The position numbers and the translations under genes were made by a program. A DNA stretch of 64,000 nucleotides from Stenotrophomonas daejeonensis. Its GTDB lineage: Bacteria; Pseudomonadota; Gammaproteobacteria; Xanthomonadales; Xanthomonadaceae. Numbering within the stretch: position 1 is the first letter of the stretch; each line of letters begins with the position of its first letter. Positions 7,970-16,941 of this stretch are shown here, one piece after another. The DNA lies in assembly GCF_001431505.1 (NCBI RefSeq), contig NZ_LDJP01000011.1, forward strand, positions 1 through 64,000, read 5' to 3'. The notes beneath the pieces were generated by a model. The model was not told the origin of the DNA. It searched no databases and saw only the letters and a list, made by a program, of their open reading frames with translations.

Positions 7970-9172
7970 ATGAACAAGCACATCCTGCTCCTGGCCCTGT
8001 CCATGCTCTGCGCCGCCTGCACCAGCACTCCCACCGCCACGCCAAGCGACGCCCCGGCGACGTCCCGCCTGCGGCTGGCCACCTACAACACCTCGCTGTA
8101 TTCGGACGAGGCCGGCGGCCTGATCCGCGAACTGCAGGGCGACAGCGCGCACGCACGCAAGATCGCCGCGGTGCTGCAGCAGGTGCGCCCGGACCTGGTG
8201 CTGCTCAACGAATTCGACTACGACGACGCCCACCGCGCCGCCGACCTGTTCCAGCGCCGCTACCTGGAAACCGCGCAGCCCGGCGGCGGCGAACCGCTGC
8301 ACTACGCCTACCGCTACCTGGCGCCGGTCAACACCGGCGTGCCGAGCGGGCTGGACATCGACAACGACGGCACGGTCGGCGGCGAAGGCCGCGCGCACGG
8401 CAACGATGCGTGGGGCTACGGCCTGCACCCCGGCCAGTACGGCATGCTGCTGCTGTCGCGCTACCCCATCGACGACGCCGCGGTGCGCAGCTTCCGGCTG
8501 CTGAAATGGAGCGCGCTGCCCAACGCGGTGCGCCCGCTCGACCCGGCCAGCGGCCAGCCGTTCTGGAGCGATGCGGTGTGGTCGCAGCTGCGGCTGTCGT
8601 CGAAGTCGCACTGGGACGTGCCGGTGCAGACCCCGCTGGGCACCCTGCACGTGCTGGCCTCGCATCCCACGCCACCGGCCTTCAACGGCCCGGAAAAGCG
8701 CAACGTCGCGCGCAACCACGACGAGCTGCGGCTGTGGAAGGAATACCTGGACGGCGGCGACAAGCCGTGGCTGTGCGACGACCGGGGCCGCTGCGGCGGG
8801 CTGGCCGCCGATGCGCGCTTCGTGATCGTCGGCGACCTCAACAACGACCCGGTCGATGGCGACGGCCGCCACGAGGCCATCCTCGAACTGCTCGAACACC
8901 CGCGCGTGCTGCGCTACCCCACGCCCACCAGCACCGGCGCCGAACAGACCAGCCTGGCCCATGCGGAAAAGGGCGTGGCCCGGCGCGGCGCCCCGCGGCA
9001 GGCCACCGGTGATTTCGGCCCGCGCTCGGGCACGCTGCGGCTGGACTACGTGCTGCCGTCAGCCGGCTTCAGCCACCTCGGCAGCGGCGTGTTCTGGCCG
9101 GCCGATGGCAACCCCGAAGCCGGGATCGCCGATGGCAGCGACCACCACCTGGTATGGGTGGACGTGGATTGA
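7970..9172 (+). CDS. Endonuclease/exonuclease/phosphatase-fold lipoprotein
   Basis: A 400-residue predicted lipoprotein. The signal peptide MNKHILLLALSMLCAAC has a lipobox with the modified Cys at residue 17. The remainder is a DNase I-like metallohydrolase fold: RLATYNTSL at the start of the domain, LVLLNEFDYDD with the metal-binding Glu, VLASHPTPP, IVGDLNNDPVDGDG and the terminal GSDHHLVWVDVD with the catalytic Asp-His. The length exceeds minimal family members through insertions. Substrates of such envelope enzymes range from nucleic acids to phosphoesters; none can be assigned here. The start at 7970 is fixed by the lipoprotein signal. Confidence 0.85.
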   Translation: MNKHILLLALSMLCAACTSTPTATPSDAPATSRLRLATYNTSLYSDEAGGLIRELQGDSAHARKIAAVLQQVRPDLVLLNEFDYDDAHRAADLFQRRYLETAQPGGGEPLHYAYRYLAPVNTGVPSGLDIDNDGTVGGEGRAHGNDAWGYGLHPGQYGMLLLSRYPIDDAAVRSFRLLKWSALPNAVRPLDPASGQPFWSDAVWSQLRLSSKSHWDVPVQTPLGTLHVLASHPTPPAFNGPEKRNVARNHDELRLWKEYLDGGDKPWLCDDRGRCGGLAADARFVIVGDLNNDPVDGDGRHEAILELLEHPRVLRYPTPTSTGAEQTSLAHAEKGVARRGAPRQATGDFGPRSGTLRLDYVLPSAGFSHLGSGVFWPADGNPEAGIADGSDHHLVWVDVD

Positions 9173-9220
9173 GTCGGCCCGTCCCTTGAACCCGCCGTCG
9201 TAGAGCGGAGCCTGCCCGGC

Positions 9221-9353
9221 CAAAGCCCCTCTCCCCTTGGGAGAGGGGTTGGGGAGAGGGTTCGGGCGAAGCCTTCGCGGTGTTTGACTGCACGAGGCTT
9301 CGCCCGAACCCTCATCCGCCCCTTCGGGGCACCTTCTCCCAGAGGGAGAAGGA
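9221..9353. repeat. Convergent CCCTCTCC/TTCTCCC palindromic repeat
   Basis: The outer hairpins are CCCCTCTCCCCTTGGGAGAGGGG and CCTTCTCCCAGAGGGAGAAGG. Inside them GGGTTCGGGCGAAGCCT pairs with its inverse AGGCTTCGCCCGAACCC. It fills the gap between the convergent lipoprotein gene and purT. Related copies lie near 35363 and 50407. Confidence 0.8.
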
Positions 9354-9391
9354 AAAGCCTTCGCTGGGCCACGGTCAGCCAGCGTCCACCA

Positions 9392-10576
9392 TCAGCGCAA
9401 TTCGATGCCGATGGCCGCGGCCGCCTCGCGGGCGATCGCACGCGCCTGCTCCACGTCGGCCGCGCGCGCGAGGGTGACGCCGACCCGGCGGTGGCCTTCC
9501 ACCACCGGCTTGCCGAACAGGCGCAGCGCGGTGTCCGGCGCACGCAACGCGGCGTCGATGCCGTCGAAGAACGGCACGCCGTACCCCTGCGCCAGCAGCG
9601 CGCACGAGGCCGAAGGGCCGTTGTGGCGGATGTGCGGGATCGGCAGGCCGAGGATCGCGCGCGCGTGCAGCGCGAACTCGCTCAGCTCCTGCGAGGCCAG
9701 CGTCACCAGCCCGGTGTCGTGCGGGCGCGGCGAGACTTCGCTGAACCACACTTCGTCCCCCTTCACGAAGAACTCCATGCCGAACACGCCCCAGCCGCCG
9801 AGATCGTCGGCGATGGCGCGCGCCACGGCCTGCGCGCGTTGCAGCGCCTCGGCCGACATCGGCTGCGGCTGCCAGCTTTCGCGGTAGTCGCCGTCCTGCT
9901 GCAGGTGGCCGATGGGATCGCAGAACGACGTGCCACCGGCATGGCGCACGGTCAGCAGGGTGATCTCGTAGTCGAAGTCGATGAAGCCCTCGACGATGCA
10001 GCGGCCGGCGCCGGTGCGGCCGCCGGTCTGCGCGTAGGCCCACGCCGGGGCGATGTCGGCCTCGCTGCGCACCGTGCTCTGGCCCTTGCCCGAGGACGAC
10101 ATCACCGGCTTGACCACGCACGGCAGGCCGATGGCCGCCACCGCGTCGCGGTACTCGGCCTCGGTATCGACGAAGCGGTAGGGCGAGGTCGGCACGCCGA
10201 GGGTTTCGGCGGCGAGCCGGCGGATGCCCTCGCGGTCCATCGTCAGCCGCGCCGCGCGCGCGGTGGGGATCACCCGGGTCGCGCCCTCGGCTTCAAGTTC
10301 CTCCAGCGTGGCGGTGCTGATCGCCTCGATCTCCGGCACCACGATGTGCGGGCGCTCGCGCTCGACCAGTGCGCGCACCGCGGCGCCATCGAGCATGTCG
10401 AGCACGTGGCTGCGGTGCGCCACCTGCATCGCCGGGGCGTCGGCATAGCGGTCGGCGGCGATGACTTCCACGCCGAAACGCTGCAGTTCGAGCGCCACTT
10501 CCTTGCCCAGCTCGCCCGACCCAAGCAGCAGCACGCGGGTGGCGGAAGGCGACAGCGGGGTACCAAGCGAGGTCAT
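9392..10576 (-). CDS. purT: Formate-dependent phosphoribosylglycinamide formyltransferase
   Basis: Cytoplasmic ATP-grasp enzyme (394 residues) of purine synthesis. It makes N-formyl-GAR from GAR, formate and ATP, an alternative to folate-dependent PurN. Seen: N-terminal pre-ATP-grasp domain ([20 protein letters not shown]), ATP-grasp core ([33 protein letters not shown]), metal-binding [17 protein letters not shown] and the C-terminal domain. The start at 10576 (MTSLGTPL) gives the normal length. It is divergent from the SPFH gene, and its upstream region contains the GATATC palindromes that may control one or both genes. Confidence 0.96.
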   Translation of the reverse strand: MTSLGTPLSPSATRVLLLGSGELGKEVALELQRFGVEVIAADRYADAPAMQVAHRSHVLDMLDGAAVRALVERERPHIVVPEIEAISTATLEELEAEGATRVIPTARAARLTMDREGIRRLAAETLGVPTSPYRFVDTEAEYRDAVAAIGLPCVVKPVMSSSGKGQSTVRSEADIAPAWAYAQTGGRTGAGRCIVEGFIDFDYEITLLTVRHAGGTSFCDPIGHLQQDGDYRESWQPQPMSAEALQRAQAVARAIADDLGGWGVFGMEFFVKGDEVWFSEVSPRPHDTGLVTLASQELSEFALHARAILGLPIPHIRHNGPSASCALLAQGYGVPFFDGIDAALRAPDTALRLFGKPVVEGHRRVGVTLARAADVEQARAIAREAAAAIGIELR

Positions 10577-10646
10577 CGGGCGGATCCGGGGCAGGGACGG
10601 GGCCGCACATTCTAGCCGCCGGTCCCCGCCACACCCCTCTTGCACA

Positions 10647-10666
10647 TTGATATCAATTTGATATCT
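10647..10666. promoter_or_regulatory. Candidate GATATC operator pair
   Basis: TTGATATCAATTTGATATC contains two GATATC half-repeats 11 bp apart, the first within a perfect TTGATATCAA palindrome. It is an AT-rich island between divergent purT and the SPFH gene, 30 bp before the SPFH start. The SPFH cluster encodes an Arc-type repressor, and such repressors bind tandem short sites, so autoregulation is a reasonable inference. Confidence 0.55.
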
Positions 10667-10695
10667 TTTATCGCAACCACCACGGAAGACGCGCC

Positions 10696-11562
10696 ATGAA
10701 AGAGAAAGCCCTCGGTTCCCTGCCCGGCATCCCCACCCTGCTCGGCGCAATCGTCCTGATGCTGGCCGGTGCCGGCGCGCTGGTCCTGGCCGCCGCCCAC
10801 GGCGCCGGCGGCCTGTCGGCCATCGCCGGCATCGTGCTGGTGGCGCTGGGCATCTTCACCGTCACCGGCCTGTACATGGTCCAGCCCAACCAGGCCGCGG
10901 TGCTGAGCCTGTTCGGCAAGTACACCGGCACGGTCAAGGACAACGGCCTGCGCTGGAACAACCCGTTCTTCAGCAAGAAGAAGGTCAGCCAGCGGGTGCG
11001 CAACTTCGAGAGCGGCAAGCTCAAGGTCAACGAGCTGGACGGCTCGCCGATCGAGATCGCCGCGGTGATCGTGTGGCAGGTGGTGGACGCCTCCGAGGCG
11101 GTCTACAACGTCGACGACTACGAGAGCTTCGTGCACATCCAGTCTGAATCGGCGCTGCGCGCGATGGCCACCAGCTACCCCTACGACCAGCACGAGGAAG
11201 GCCAGCTGGCGCTGCGCAGCCACGCCAGCGAGATCTCCCAGCACCTGAAGGACGAACTGGCCGAGCGCCTGGCCGACGCCGGCGTGCAGGTGCTCGACGC
11301 GCGCATCAGCCACCTCGCCTACGCCCCGGAAATCGCGCAGGCGATGCTGCAGCGGCAGCAGGCCAACGCGGTGATCGCCGCGCGCCAGCGCATCGTCGCC
11401 GGCGCGGTGGGCATGGTCGAGATGGCGCTGGCCGAACTGCAGCGCAGCGGCGTGGTCGAGCTGGACGAGGAACGCAAGGCGCAGATGGTCGGCAACCTGC
11501 TCACCGTGCTGTGCTCGGACCGCGGCACCCAGCCGGTGGTCAACACCGGCTCGCTGTACTGA
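10696..11562 (+). CDS. SPFH/Band 7 (stomatin-like) membrane protein
   Basis: A 288-residue inner-membrane protein. Two N-terminal hydrophobic segments (about residues 12-35 and 38-60) anchor an SPFH domain. Seen: [25 protein letters not shown] at the domain entry, [31 protein letters not shown], and the C-terminal helical region [24 protein letters not shown] proteins form oligomeric microdomain scaffolds and often modulate membrane proteases or stress responses. It begins a tightly spaced run of genes reaching at least 14,433, including an Arc-type repressor and a CPBP membrane protein. No NfeD partner is adjacent. Confidence 0.88.
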   Translation: MKEKALGSLPGIPTLLGAIVLMLAGAGALVLAAAHGAGGLSAIAGIVLVALGIFTVTGLYMVQPNQAAVLSLFGKYTGTVKDNGLRWNNPFFSKKKVSQRVRNFESGKLKVNELDGSPIEIAAVIVWQVVDASEAVYNVDDYESFVHIQSESALRAMATSYPYDQHEEGQLALRSHASEISQHLKDELAERLADAGVQVLDARISHLAYAPEIAQAMLQRQQANAVIAARQRIVAGAVGMVEMALAELQRSGVVELDEERKAQMVGNLLTVLCSDRGTQPVVNTGSLY

Positions 11563-11587
11563 CCCCCGCCCCGACAGGAGCAAGGCC

Positions 11588-11707
11588 GTGAATCCCGCCC
11601 ATCCCGCCACCGTCGTCTTCATCATCCCCGCCGTCGCCATCGGCGCGCGCCGCCGCCGGCACCGGCAGGCAGGCCGCAACCACGGGAACGCCGCGCATGG
11701 GCAATGA
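11588..11707 (+). CDS. Small hydrophobic/basic protein of 39 residues
   Basis: A short frame starting at GTG 11588, preceded by ACAGGAG at suitable spacing. It has one hydrophobic stretch ([12 protein letters not shown]) followed by a run of Arg and His. Its stop overlaps the start of the next gene, suggesting translational coupling. No family is recognised. It could be a real membrane micro-protein or a leader peptide for the following small membrane protein. Confidence 0.45.
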   Translation: MNPAHPATVVFIIPAVAIGARRRRHRQAGRNHGNAAHGQ

Positions 11708-11987
11708 AGTGATCGCCGCCTTGGTCATCGCCCTCACCGGCGTGCCGGCGCTCGGCATCGCCGCATGGAGCGGCCGCGACGGCAGCGCCCACGCACGCGG
11801 CACCGGGCTGCGCTGGGCATTGATCGCGCTGTGCAGCTTCATCGCCGCGATCGCGCTGTATTTCTCCGGCGGCAACCGCAGCGCGGCGCTGGCCATCGGC
11901 ATCGGCTTCGCGGTGGCGGTCAACGCACTGGCGGTGTCGATGGTGCTGCACCTGCGCCGCGGCAACGGCGGAGCACCGCGCAGGTGA
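11697..11987 (+). CDS. Small two- to three-helix membrane protein
   Basis: A 96-residue hydrophobic protein of unknown function. Three membrane segments are visible: [37 protein letters not shown] and [19 protein letters not shown]. The C-terminus is basic. The stop overlaps the GTG start of the Arc-type gene, so the cluster appears co-translated. It may assist the SPFH protein, but there is no direct evidence. Confidence 0.65.
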   Translation: MGNEVIAALVIALTGVPALGIAAWSGRDGSAHARGTGLRWALIALCSFIAAIALYFSGGNRSAALAIGIGFAVAVNALAVSMVLHLRRGNGGAPRR

Positions 11988-12163
11988 GCGAGAAAAAGGC
12001 CTACCCGCTGCGCATCAATGCCGAGGTGCTGGCGGCGGCGCAACACTGGGCCGACGACGAGCTGCGCAGCCTCAACGCGCAGATCGAATACGTGCTGCGC
12101 GACGCGCTGCGCAAGGCCGGGCGCCTGCCCAAACCGAAAACCGAGCCAAGGGAAGAGCCATGA
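11984..12163 (+). CDS. Arc-type ribbon-helix-helix DNA-binding protein
   Basis: A 59-residue ribbon-helix-helix regulator starting at GTG 11984. Seen: the beta-strand [11 protein letters not shown], then two helices ending in [18 protein letters not shown], matching the Arc/MetJ fold whose dimers bind the major groove with the strand. It overlaps its upstream neighbour by 4 bp and the downstream DUF4177 gene by 4 bp (ATGA). Its position inside the SPFH cluster suggests autoregulation through the GATATC site at 10647-10666. Confidence 0.85.
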   Translation: MSEKKAYPLRINAEVLAAAQHWADDELRSLNAQIEYVLRDALRKAGRLPKPKTEPREEP

Positions 12164-12342
12164 ACAAGCAATGGAAGTACCTCGTCGTCAAAGTGAACAC
12201 CAGCGTGTTCGGCGGCTTCAAGATGGAGACGCTGCAGGAGGAACTGGACAAGCACGGCCGGCAGGGCTGGGAGCTGGTCAACGTGGTGCATTCCATGCCC
12301 GGCTATTCCTCGCCGACCCTGCTGTTCAAGAAGGAAGCCTGA
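12160..12342 (+). CDS. DUF4177 domain protein
   Basis: A 60-residue cytoplasmic protein spanned by a DUF4177 domain. It has the family pattern [11 protein letters not shown] near the start, then [18 protein letters not shown] and LLFKKE. The function of DUF4177 is unknown. These small proteins often sit with SPFH or stress genes and in mobile contexts. It overlaps the Arc-type gene by 4 bp and precedes the hydrolase by 1 bp, so it is firmly within the operon. Confidence 0.85.
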   Translation: MNKQWKYLVVKVNTSVFGGFKMETLQEELDKHGRQGWELVNVVHSMPGYSSPTLLFKKEA

Positions 12343-12343
12343 G

Positions 12344-13639
12344 ATGAAGCGGATGCAGGCATGGCTCGCCGCCGCGGCGATGATGGTTTCGGCCACGGCG
12401 TCCGCCACCGACGCCCCCACCACGCTGGCCACGCGCCTGCTCGACCAGCTCGACGCCGGCCAGTACGCCGCCGCCGAGGCGTCGTTCTCGCCGCAGATGA
12501 AGACCGCCGTGCCCGCCGACAAGCTCAAGGCCGTGTGGGAGTCGCTACCCGCGCAATTGGGCGCGGCCGGCAGCCGCGGCGAGGCGACGACCAGCGAGGC
12601 CGATGGTTTCCGCATCGTGGCCGTCCCGCTGCACTACGCCCACGGCGACGTGCTGGCACGCGTGGTGCTGGACAGGGACGACCGCATCGCCGGCTTCATG
12701 GTGCAACCGGCGCCGCCCCCGCCACCCGTCGCGCCTGCCGATGCGCCCTTCACCGAGCAGGACCTCACCCTGCCCGCGCCCGCCTCGGGCAAGCCGGGGC
12801 TGCCGGGCACGCTCACCGTACCCAAGGGACAAGGTCCGTTCCCGGCCATCGTGCTGGTGCACGGCTCCGGCCCGCAGGACCGCGACGAAACCATCGGCGC
12901 CAACCGTCCGTTCCTCGACATCGCGCGCGGCCTTGCCGCGCACGGCATCGCCACGTTGCGCTACGACAAGCGCACGCAGGCCCGACCGCAGGATTTCACC
13001 AGCGAATCGGGCATTGACGACGAAACCACCGACGATGCCGTCGCCGCGGTCGCCGCGCTCGTCGGCAACCCCCATGTCGACCGCAGGCACGTCTACGTGA
13101 TCGGCCACAGCCAGGGCGGCCTGCTCGCTGGCCGCATCGCCCGCAACAGCCACGGCGAAGTGGCCGGGCTGATCCTGCTGGCCGCGCCCGCGCGCCCGAT
13201 CCTCGACCTGCTCGGCGAACAGAACCGCTACCTCGCCAATCTCGACGGCAGCATCAGCGCCACGGAACAGGCGCATCTGGATGCGCTCGACGCCGCCATC
13301 ACCAAGGTGCGCCACGACCCCGAAGCCAGGCTGCTGGAACTGCCCGGGCGCTATTGGCAGCAGTTGGAAAAAGTCGATCCCGTCGCCGATGCGCGCGACA
13401 GCCAACTGCCGGTCCTGCTGCTGCAAGGCGGCCGTGACTTCCAGGTGGTCGACGCCGACTGGCAACGCTGGCAACAGGGCCTGCAAGGCCCGCGCTACCG
13501 CTTCCATCGCTACCCGGCGCTCAACCACCTCGGCATCGCCGGCGAAGGCAAGGGCACGCTGGACGAATACCAGAAACCCGGCCACGTGGACGCCACGCTG
13601 CTCGACGACATCGCCAACTGGGTGAAGGAACGGCAATGA
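12344..13639 (+). CDS. Exported alpha/beta hydrolase with N-terminal DUF3887-like domain
   Basis: A 431-residue secreted or periplasmic hydrolase. Signal peptide MKRMQAWLAAAAMMVSATASA is followed by a DUF3887-like domain (about residues 25-110, LDQLDAGQYAAAEASFSPQM) and a Pro-rich linker (PAPPPPPV). The serine hydrolase domain contains VLVHGSGPQDRDETIG as the oxyanion region, GHSQGG with the nucleophilic Ser, and the later acid and His around LLQGGRDFQVVD and ALNHLGI. Substrates are unknown; relatives are annotated as esterases or dienelactone hydrolase-like. It overlaps the next gene by 4 bp. Confidence 0.88.
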   Translation: MKRMQAWLAAAAMMVSATASATDAPTTLATRLLDQLDAGQYAAAEASFSPQMKTAVPADKLKAVWESLPAQLGAAGSRGEATTSEADGFRIVAVPLHYAHGDVLARVVLDRDDRIAGFMVQPAPPPPPVAPADAPFTEQDLTLPAPASGKPGLPGTLTVPKGQGPFPAIVLVHGSGPQDRDETIGANRPFLDIARGLAAHGIATLRYDKRTQARPQDFTSESGIDDETTDDAVAAVAALVGNPHVDRRHVYVIGHSQGGLLAGRIARNSHGEVAGLILLAAPARPILDLLGEQNRYLANLDGSISATEQAHLDALDAAITKVRHDPEARLLELPGRYWQQLEKVDPVADARDSQLPVLLLQGGRDFQVVDADWQRWQQGLQGPRYRFHRYPALNHLGIAGEGKGTLDEYQKPGHVDATLLDDIANWVKERQ

Positions 13640-14433
13640 CCCCGTCCTCGCCCGCACCGTGGAAACCCGACCTGAAGCTGGCCGGCGTGCTGGGGCTGGC
13701 CGCGGCGCTGGCCACCGCCGCGCTGTTCCCCTACCTGCTGCAGTTGATGCCGGACAAGCTGGCACGGATTCCACTGCCCTTGCCGGTGGTGGTCGTGGCG
13801 CAGTCGCTGCAGGCGCTGGTGCTGCTCGGCGGCATGTCGTTGCTGGGCCTGCGGATGGGGCACCGTATCGGCCTCGGCGCACCGCTGCTGCAGGCATGGC
13901 TGGGCGGCACGCCGGCTGCGGCACGGCCGCGCCCGCAGCCGTGGCTGGCGGTCGCGCTGGGTGCGGCAATGGCGTTGCTGGTGGTACTGGCAAGCCAATG
14001 GATCGACCCGCTGCTGCCGACCATGCGCAACCCGCCGGCGCACGCCGATGCCGCGGCCTCGGCATTGAACGGCCTGCTGGCCTCGTTCTACGGCGGCATC
14101 GTCGAAGAGCTGCAACTGCGGCTGTTCCTGATGACGCTGCTGCTCTGGCTGGTCGCCCGCGTGCGCGGCCGCATGCCCGGCAACGCCACGTTCTGGCTGG
14201 CGATCCTGCTTGCCGCGCTGCTGTTCGGCGTCGGCCACCTGCCGGCGGCGGCGCACATCTGGGGGCTGGATACCGTCGTCGTGCTGCGCACCCTCGCCCT
14301 CAATGCGGTGGTCGGCATCGCCTGCGGCTGGCTGTACTGGCGGCGCGGGCTGGAGATGGCCATGCTCGCCCACTTCAGCGCCGACCTCGTGCTGCACGTG
14401 CTGATGCCGTTGCTTGGCAGCGGCACACCCTGA
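13636..14433 (+). CDS. CPBP-family intramembrane metalloprotease-like protein
   Basis: A 265-residue polytopic membrane protein of the CPBP (Rce1/abortive-infection) family. Seen: the EExxxR motif in GGIVEELQLRLFLM (about residue 157), FGVGHLPAA and HFSADLVLH, providing the conserved Glu and two His positions of the membrane-embedded active site. Several hydrophobic spans surround these. It overlaps the hydrolase gene by 4 bp (ATGA). The family includes prenyl-protein proteases, bacteriocin-immunity proteins and scaffold-type proteins; the target here is unknown. Confidence 0.85.
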   Translation: MTPSSPAPWKPDLKLAGVLGLAAALATAALFPYLLQLMPDKLARIPLPLPVVVVAQSLQALVLLGGMSLLGLRMGHRIGLGAPLLQAWLGGTPAAARPRPQPWLAVALGAAMALLVVLASQWIDPLLPTMRNPPAHADAAASALNGLLASFYGGIVEELQLRLFLMTLLLWLVARVRGRMPGNATFWLAILLAALLFGVGHLPAAAHIWGLDTVVVLRTLALNAVVGIACGWLYWRRGLEMAMLAHFSADLVLHVLMPLLGSGTP

Positions 14434-14454
14434 CCACAAGGAAGACCCGAGCCG

Positions 14455-14985
14455 ATGACCACCGCGTCCACATCGAAGTCCTACGCCGTTGCTCCCGCTT
14501 CACCGTGGTTGCTGCTGTGGATATGGCTGCCGCTATTGCTGGCCTGCGGCCTGACCCTTGCCAGCGCATGGCGCAATCCGCCCGTGCCGCCCGGCATCTG
14601 GCTGGTGCTGGCGCACCTGCCGGTGGTAGGCATCGTCCTGCAATGGGCCTTCAACCGCCGCCGCATCAACGTGCAGGGCCGGCAGCTGGACGTGGTTTCG
14701 ACCTTCTACCGCAAGCGCGTGGACGTTTCCGAATTGCGGCTGGAACAGGCGCGCGTGGTCGACCTGGCCGAACACCACGAATACCGCCCCGGCTTCAAGA
14801 CCAACGGTTTCGGCATGCCCGGCTTCCAGTCCGGCCACTTCCGCATGCGCGGCGGCGCCAAGGCATTCTGCCTGCTCACCGACCGCAGCCGCGTGGTGGT
14901 GCTGCCCCTGCGCGGCGGCGCGATGCTGCTGCTTTCGCCGGAGCAGCCACGCGCCCTGCTCGACGACCTGAAACGCCTGGCGTAG
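14455..14985 (+). CDS. Membrane protein with bacterial PH-like domain
   Basis: A 176-residue protein with two N-terminal membrane helices (about residues 16-37 and 46-64), followed by a cytoplasmic domain like the bacterial PH domains (RRRINVQGRQLDVVSTFYRKRVDVSEL, AFCLLTDRSRVVVLPLRGG). The function is unknown. It is probably the last gene of the SPFH cluster, 21 bp after the CPBP gene. Its TAG stop is part of the GTAG that opens the next palindromic repeat. Confidence 0.7.
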   Translation: MTTASTSKSYAVAPASPWLLLWIWLPLLLACGLTLASAWRNPPVPPGIWLVLAHLPVVGIVLQWAFNRRRINVQGRQLDVVSTFYRKRVDVSELRLEQARVVDLAEHHEYRPGFKTNGFGMPGFQSGHFRMRGGAKAFCLLTDRSRVVVLPLRGGAMLLLSPEQPRALLDDLKRLA

Positions 14986-15059
14986 GTCGGGGCCACGCCC
15001 CCGACGCTCCGCGCCCTCGCCTCGTGCATCCCGCCGTCGGGGATGTAACCCCGACCTAC
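14982..15059. repeat. GTAG palindromic dimer (GTCGGGG...CCCCGAC arms)
   Basis: Runs from GTAGGTCGGGGCCACGCCCC to GGGGATGTAACCCCGACCTAC. The arms are inverse copies with small internal hairpins. The first GTAG overlaps the stop codon of the PH-like gene. Confidence 0.85.
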
Positions 15060-15155
15060 GTGCCGGGCGGCCGCCGCAGACCCCATCGCGCGGGCAAATC
15101 AGCGAACGCCGTTCAAGCATTAGACAGCCCCGCATCGATGCCCCAAGCTGCCTCC

Positions 15156-15956
15156 ATGCGCAACGCCCCGCACCTGCTGCTCAACACCCCCGACATCGAA
15201 CTCTGGCCCGGCGGCCTGCTGCGCGCGCGCAGCAACCACGACGCGCGCCTGCTCGCCCGCGCCAGCCACGTGCTGCGGCGCAAGCGCGACGGCCGCTACC
15301 TGGCCGTGCAACTGCGCGGTGGTCTGATGCCGCTGGTCACGCGCCTGCCCGAAGAGCCCGGCGTCGAACCGGCACTGGCGCTGCTCGATGCCCGGCTGTC
15401 GCAACCGGCGCGCATGCCCCCGCCCTCCGGTCCGCTGCCGCTGGACGGGTTGCAGCAGCGGCTGGACCGGCTCGGGCTGGATGCCAGCGCCTATGCCGCG
15501 CAGACCGGCCTGCCGCTGGTCGCCGAGCCAGCATGCCTGCAACTGGCCGGCTTCGACCGCTACCGCCGCCCGCTGTGGCTCACCCGCGGCGCCGCGCGCG
15601 CATGGCAGCGCCTGCATGCGGCCGCCGCAATCGACGGCATCGCGCTGGACGCGATCTCCGGCTACCGCAGCCACGCCTACCAACTGGGCATCTTCGAACG
15701 CAAGCTCGCCCGCGGCCTGGACGTGGCCGCGATCCTCACCGTCAACGCCGCGCCGGGCTACAGCGAGCACCACGGCGGCAATGCGCTGGACATCGGCACG
15801 CCGGGCGAGCCGCCCGCGGAGGAATCCTTCGAGCGCACCCCGGCCTTCGCCTGGCTGCAACGCCGCGCGGGCGAACTCGGCTTCCACCTGAGCTACCCGC
15901 GCGACAACCCGCACGGCATCGTCCACGAACCGTGGCACTGGTGTTTCCGTGGCTGA
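15156..15956 (+). CDS. M15-family D-alanyl-D-alanine carboxypeptidase-like protein
   Basis: A 266-residue VanY/M15B-type zinc peptidase that trims peptidoglycan stem peptides. The C-terminal half carries the family signatures SGYRSHAYQLGIF, SEHHGGNALDIG (zinc ligands His and Asp) and HEPWHWCF (third ligand His and catalytic region). The N-terminal half (ELWPGGLLRARSNHD, RRKRDGRYLAVQL) is extra and of unknown function. No signal peptide is seen, which is unusual for a cell-wall enzyme. An alternative ATG lies 18 bp upstream at 15138. The stop overlaps the next gene by 8 bp. Confidence 0.85.
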   Translation: MRNAPHLLLNTPDIELWPGGLLRARSNHDARLLARASHVLRRKRDGRYLAVQLRGGLMPLVTRLPEEPGVEPALALLDARLSQPARMPPPSGPLPLDGLQQRLDRLGLDASAYAAQTGLPLVAEPACLQLAGFDRYRRPLWLTRGAARAWQRLHAAAAIDGIALDAISGYRSHAYQLGIFERKLARGLDVAAILTVNAAPGYSEHHGGNALDIGTPGEPPAEESFERTPAFAWLQRRAGELGFHLSYPRDNPHGIVHEPWHWCFRG

Positions 15957-16710
15957 GGGCGGCCTGCCCGGACTGGCCGACATCGAGACCCTGCTGGCGG
16001 CGTGGCAGGCACTGCACCACGCGCCCCGGCACGAAGCGGCAGGCGCCTTCTTCGCCCTGCTGGCATGCCCGCCGTGGTGCGACACCGGCTACGACCCGGC
16101 CGCCGCGGGCAAAGCCATCGACGACCCGCAGCGGATCGAAGACGCCACGCTGGCCGAACTGCGCCCGCTGCTGACCTGGTGCGAGCGTGGCGAACGCTTC
16201 AACGCAGGCCACCATGCCGCCCTGCTCGCCGATGGCCGCCTGCAACGCCTGATGCAACGCCTGTCGCGCATCGCCGCGGCGATGGCGCAACGGCAAGCGC
16301 ATGTTCCCCTCGAACCGGTGGCCTATGCCGCGCTCAACAGCCGCCAGCGCGAGAACCACAACTTCCAGAAAGTCTCTGCGCGGCTGGCCGACTACGGCTA
16401 CGTCACCCTGCGCCTGAGCGACGACTGGCAGGGCGCCGATTTCATCGCCCAGCACATCGACGGCCGCACCTTCCTGCGCGTGCAGCTGAAAAGCCGCATG
16501 GGTGTGGCGCGCAAATACCGCCACCGCGGGTTGTGGCTATGCTTCCCGCATGCGGGGCAGTGGTACCTGTGCCCGCACGATGGCCTGCTCGAATACCTGC
16601 TGGCCGAGTGCGGCATCGGCCATACCGCGTCATGGAGCGACAAGGGCGAATACACGCAATCCGCGCCCGGCAGGAAGCATCTGGACTACCTGCACCGCTA
16701 TCGGCTGTAA
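15949..16710 (+). CDS. DUF6508-like domain plus PD-(D/E)XK-like nuclease domain
   Basis: A 253-residue protein starting at GTG 15949, overlapping the peptidase gene. The N-terminal half (about residues 8-110) resembles DUF6508 (LRPLLTWCERGERFNAGHHA, GRLQRLMQRLSRIAAAM). The C-terminal half (about 125-253) has a restriction-endonuclease-like pattern: FQKVSARLADYGYVTLRL, then GADFIAQH with an acidic residue, and LRVQLKSRMG supplying a Q-x-K motif, followed by WYLCPHDGLLEYLL. Function is unknown; a DNA-processing or defence role is conceivable but not shown. It ends the plus-strand run; the next gene is convergent. Confidence 0.6.
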   Translation: MAEGGLPGLADIETLLAAWQALHHAPRHEAAGAFFALLACPPWCDTGYDPAAAGKAIDDPQRIEDATLAELRPLLTWCERGERFNAGHHAALLADGRLQRLMQRLSRIAAAMAQRQAHVPLEPVAYAALNSRQRENHNFQKVSARLADYGYVTLRLSDDWQGADFIAQHIDGRTFLRVQLKSRMGVARKYRHRGLWLCFPHAGQWYLCPHDGLLEYLLAECGIGHTASWSDKGEYTQSAPGRKHLDYLHRYRL

Positions 16711-16746
16711 CCCGCCGGGACCGAATCGGGGTTCTTCAGGCACCTT

Positions 16747-16880
16747 GTAGATGCAGGGCTTGCCCCGCATGGAGCCTTCCCGGTGAAGCCGTGCCGGGCA
16801 AGCCCGGTACCTACGAAGCAATCTTGTAGACGCGGGGCTTGCCCCAGCATGAAACCTTCCCGGTGAAGCCCGGTACCTAC
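16747..16880. repeat. Two tandem GTAG palindromic elements
   Basis: The first copy (16747-16814) runs from GTAGATGCAGGGCTTGCCCC to GGGCAAGCCCGGTACCTAC. The second (16826-16880) starts GTAGACGCGGGGCTTGCCCC and ends GCCCGGTACCTAC but has a shortened right arm. Both carry the central CCTTCCCGGTGAAGCC connector. They fill the gap between convergent genes. Confidence 0.85.
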
Positions 16881-16941
16881 GAAACAGAAGGCCATTCCAC
16901 GCGGTACGGGAAAGCACCGTCATCAGCTCCTGCTCCGGAAA

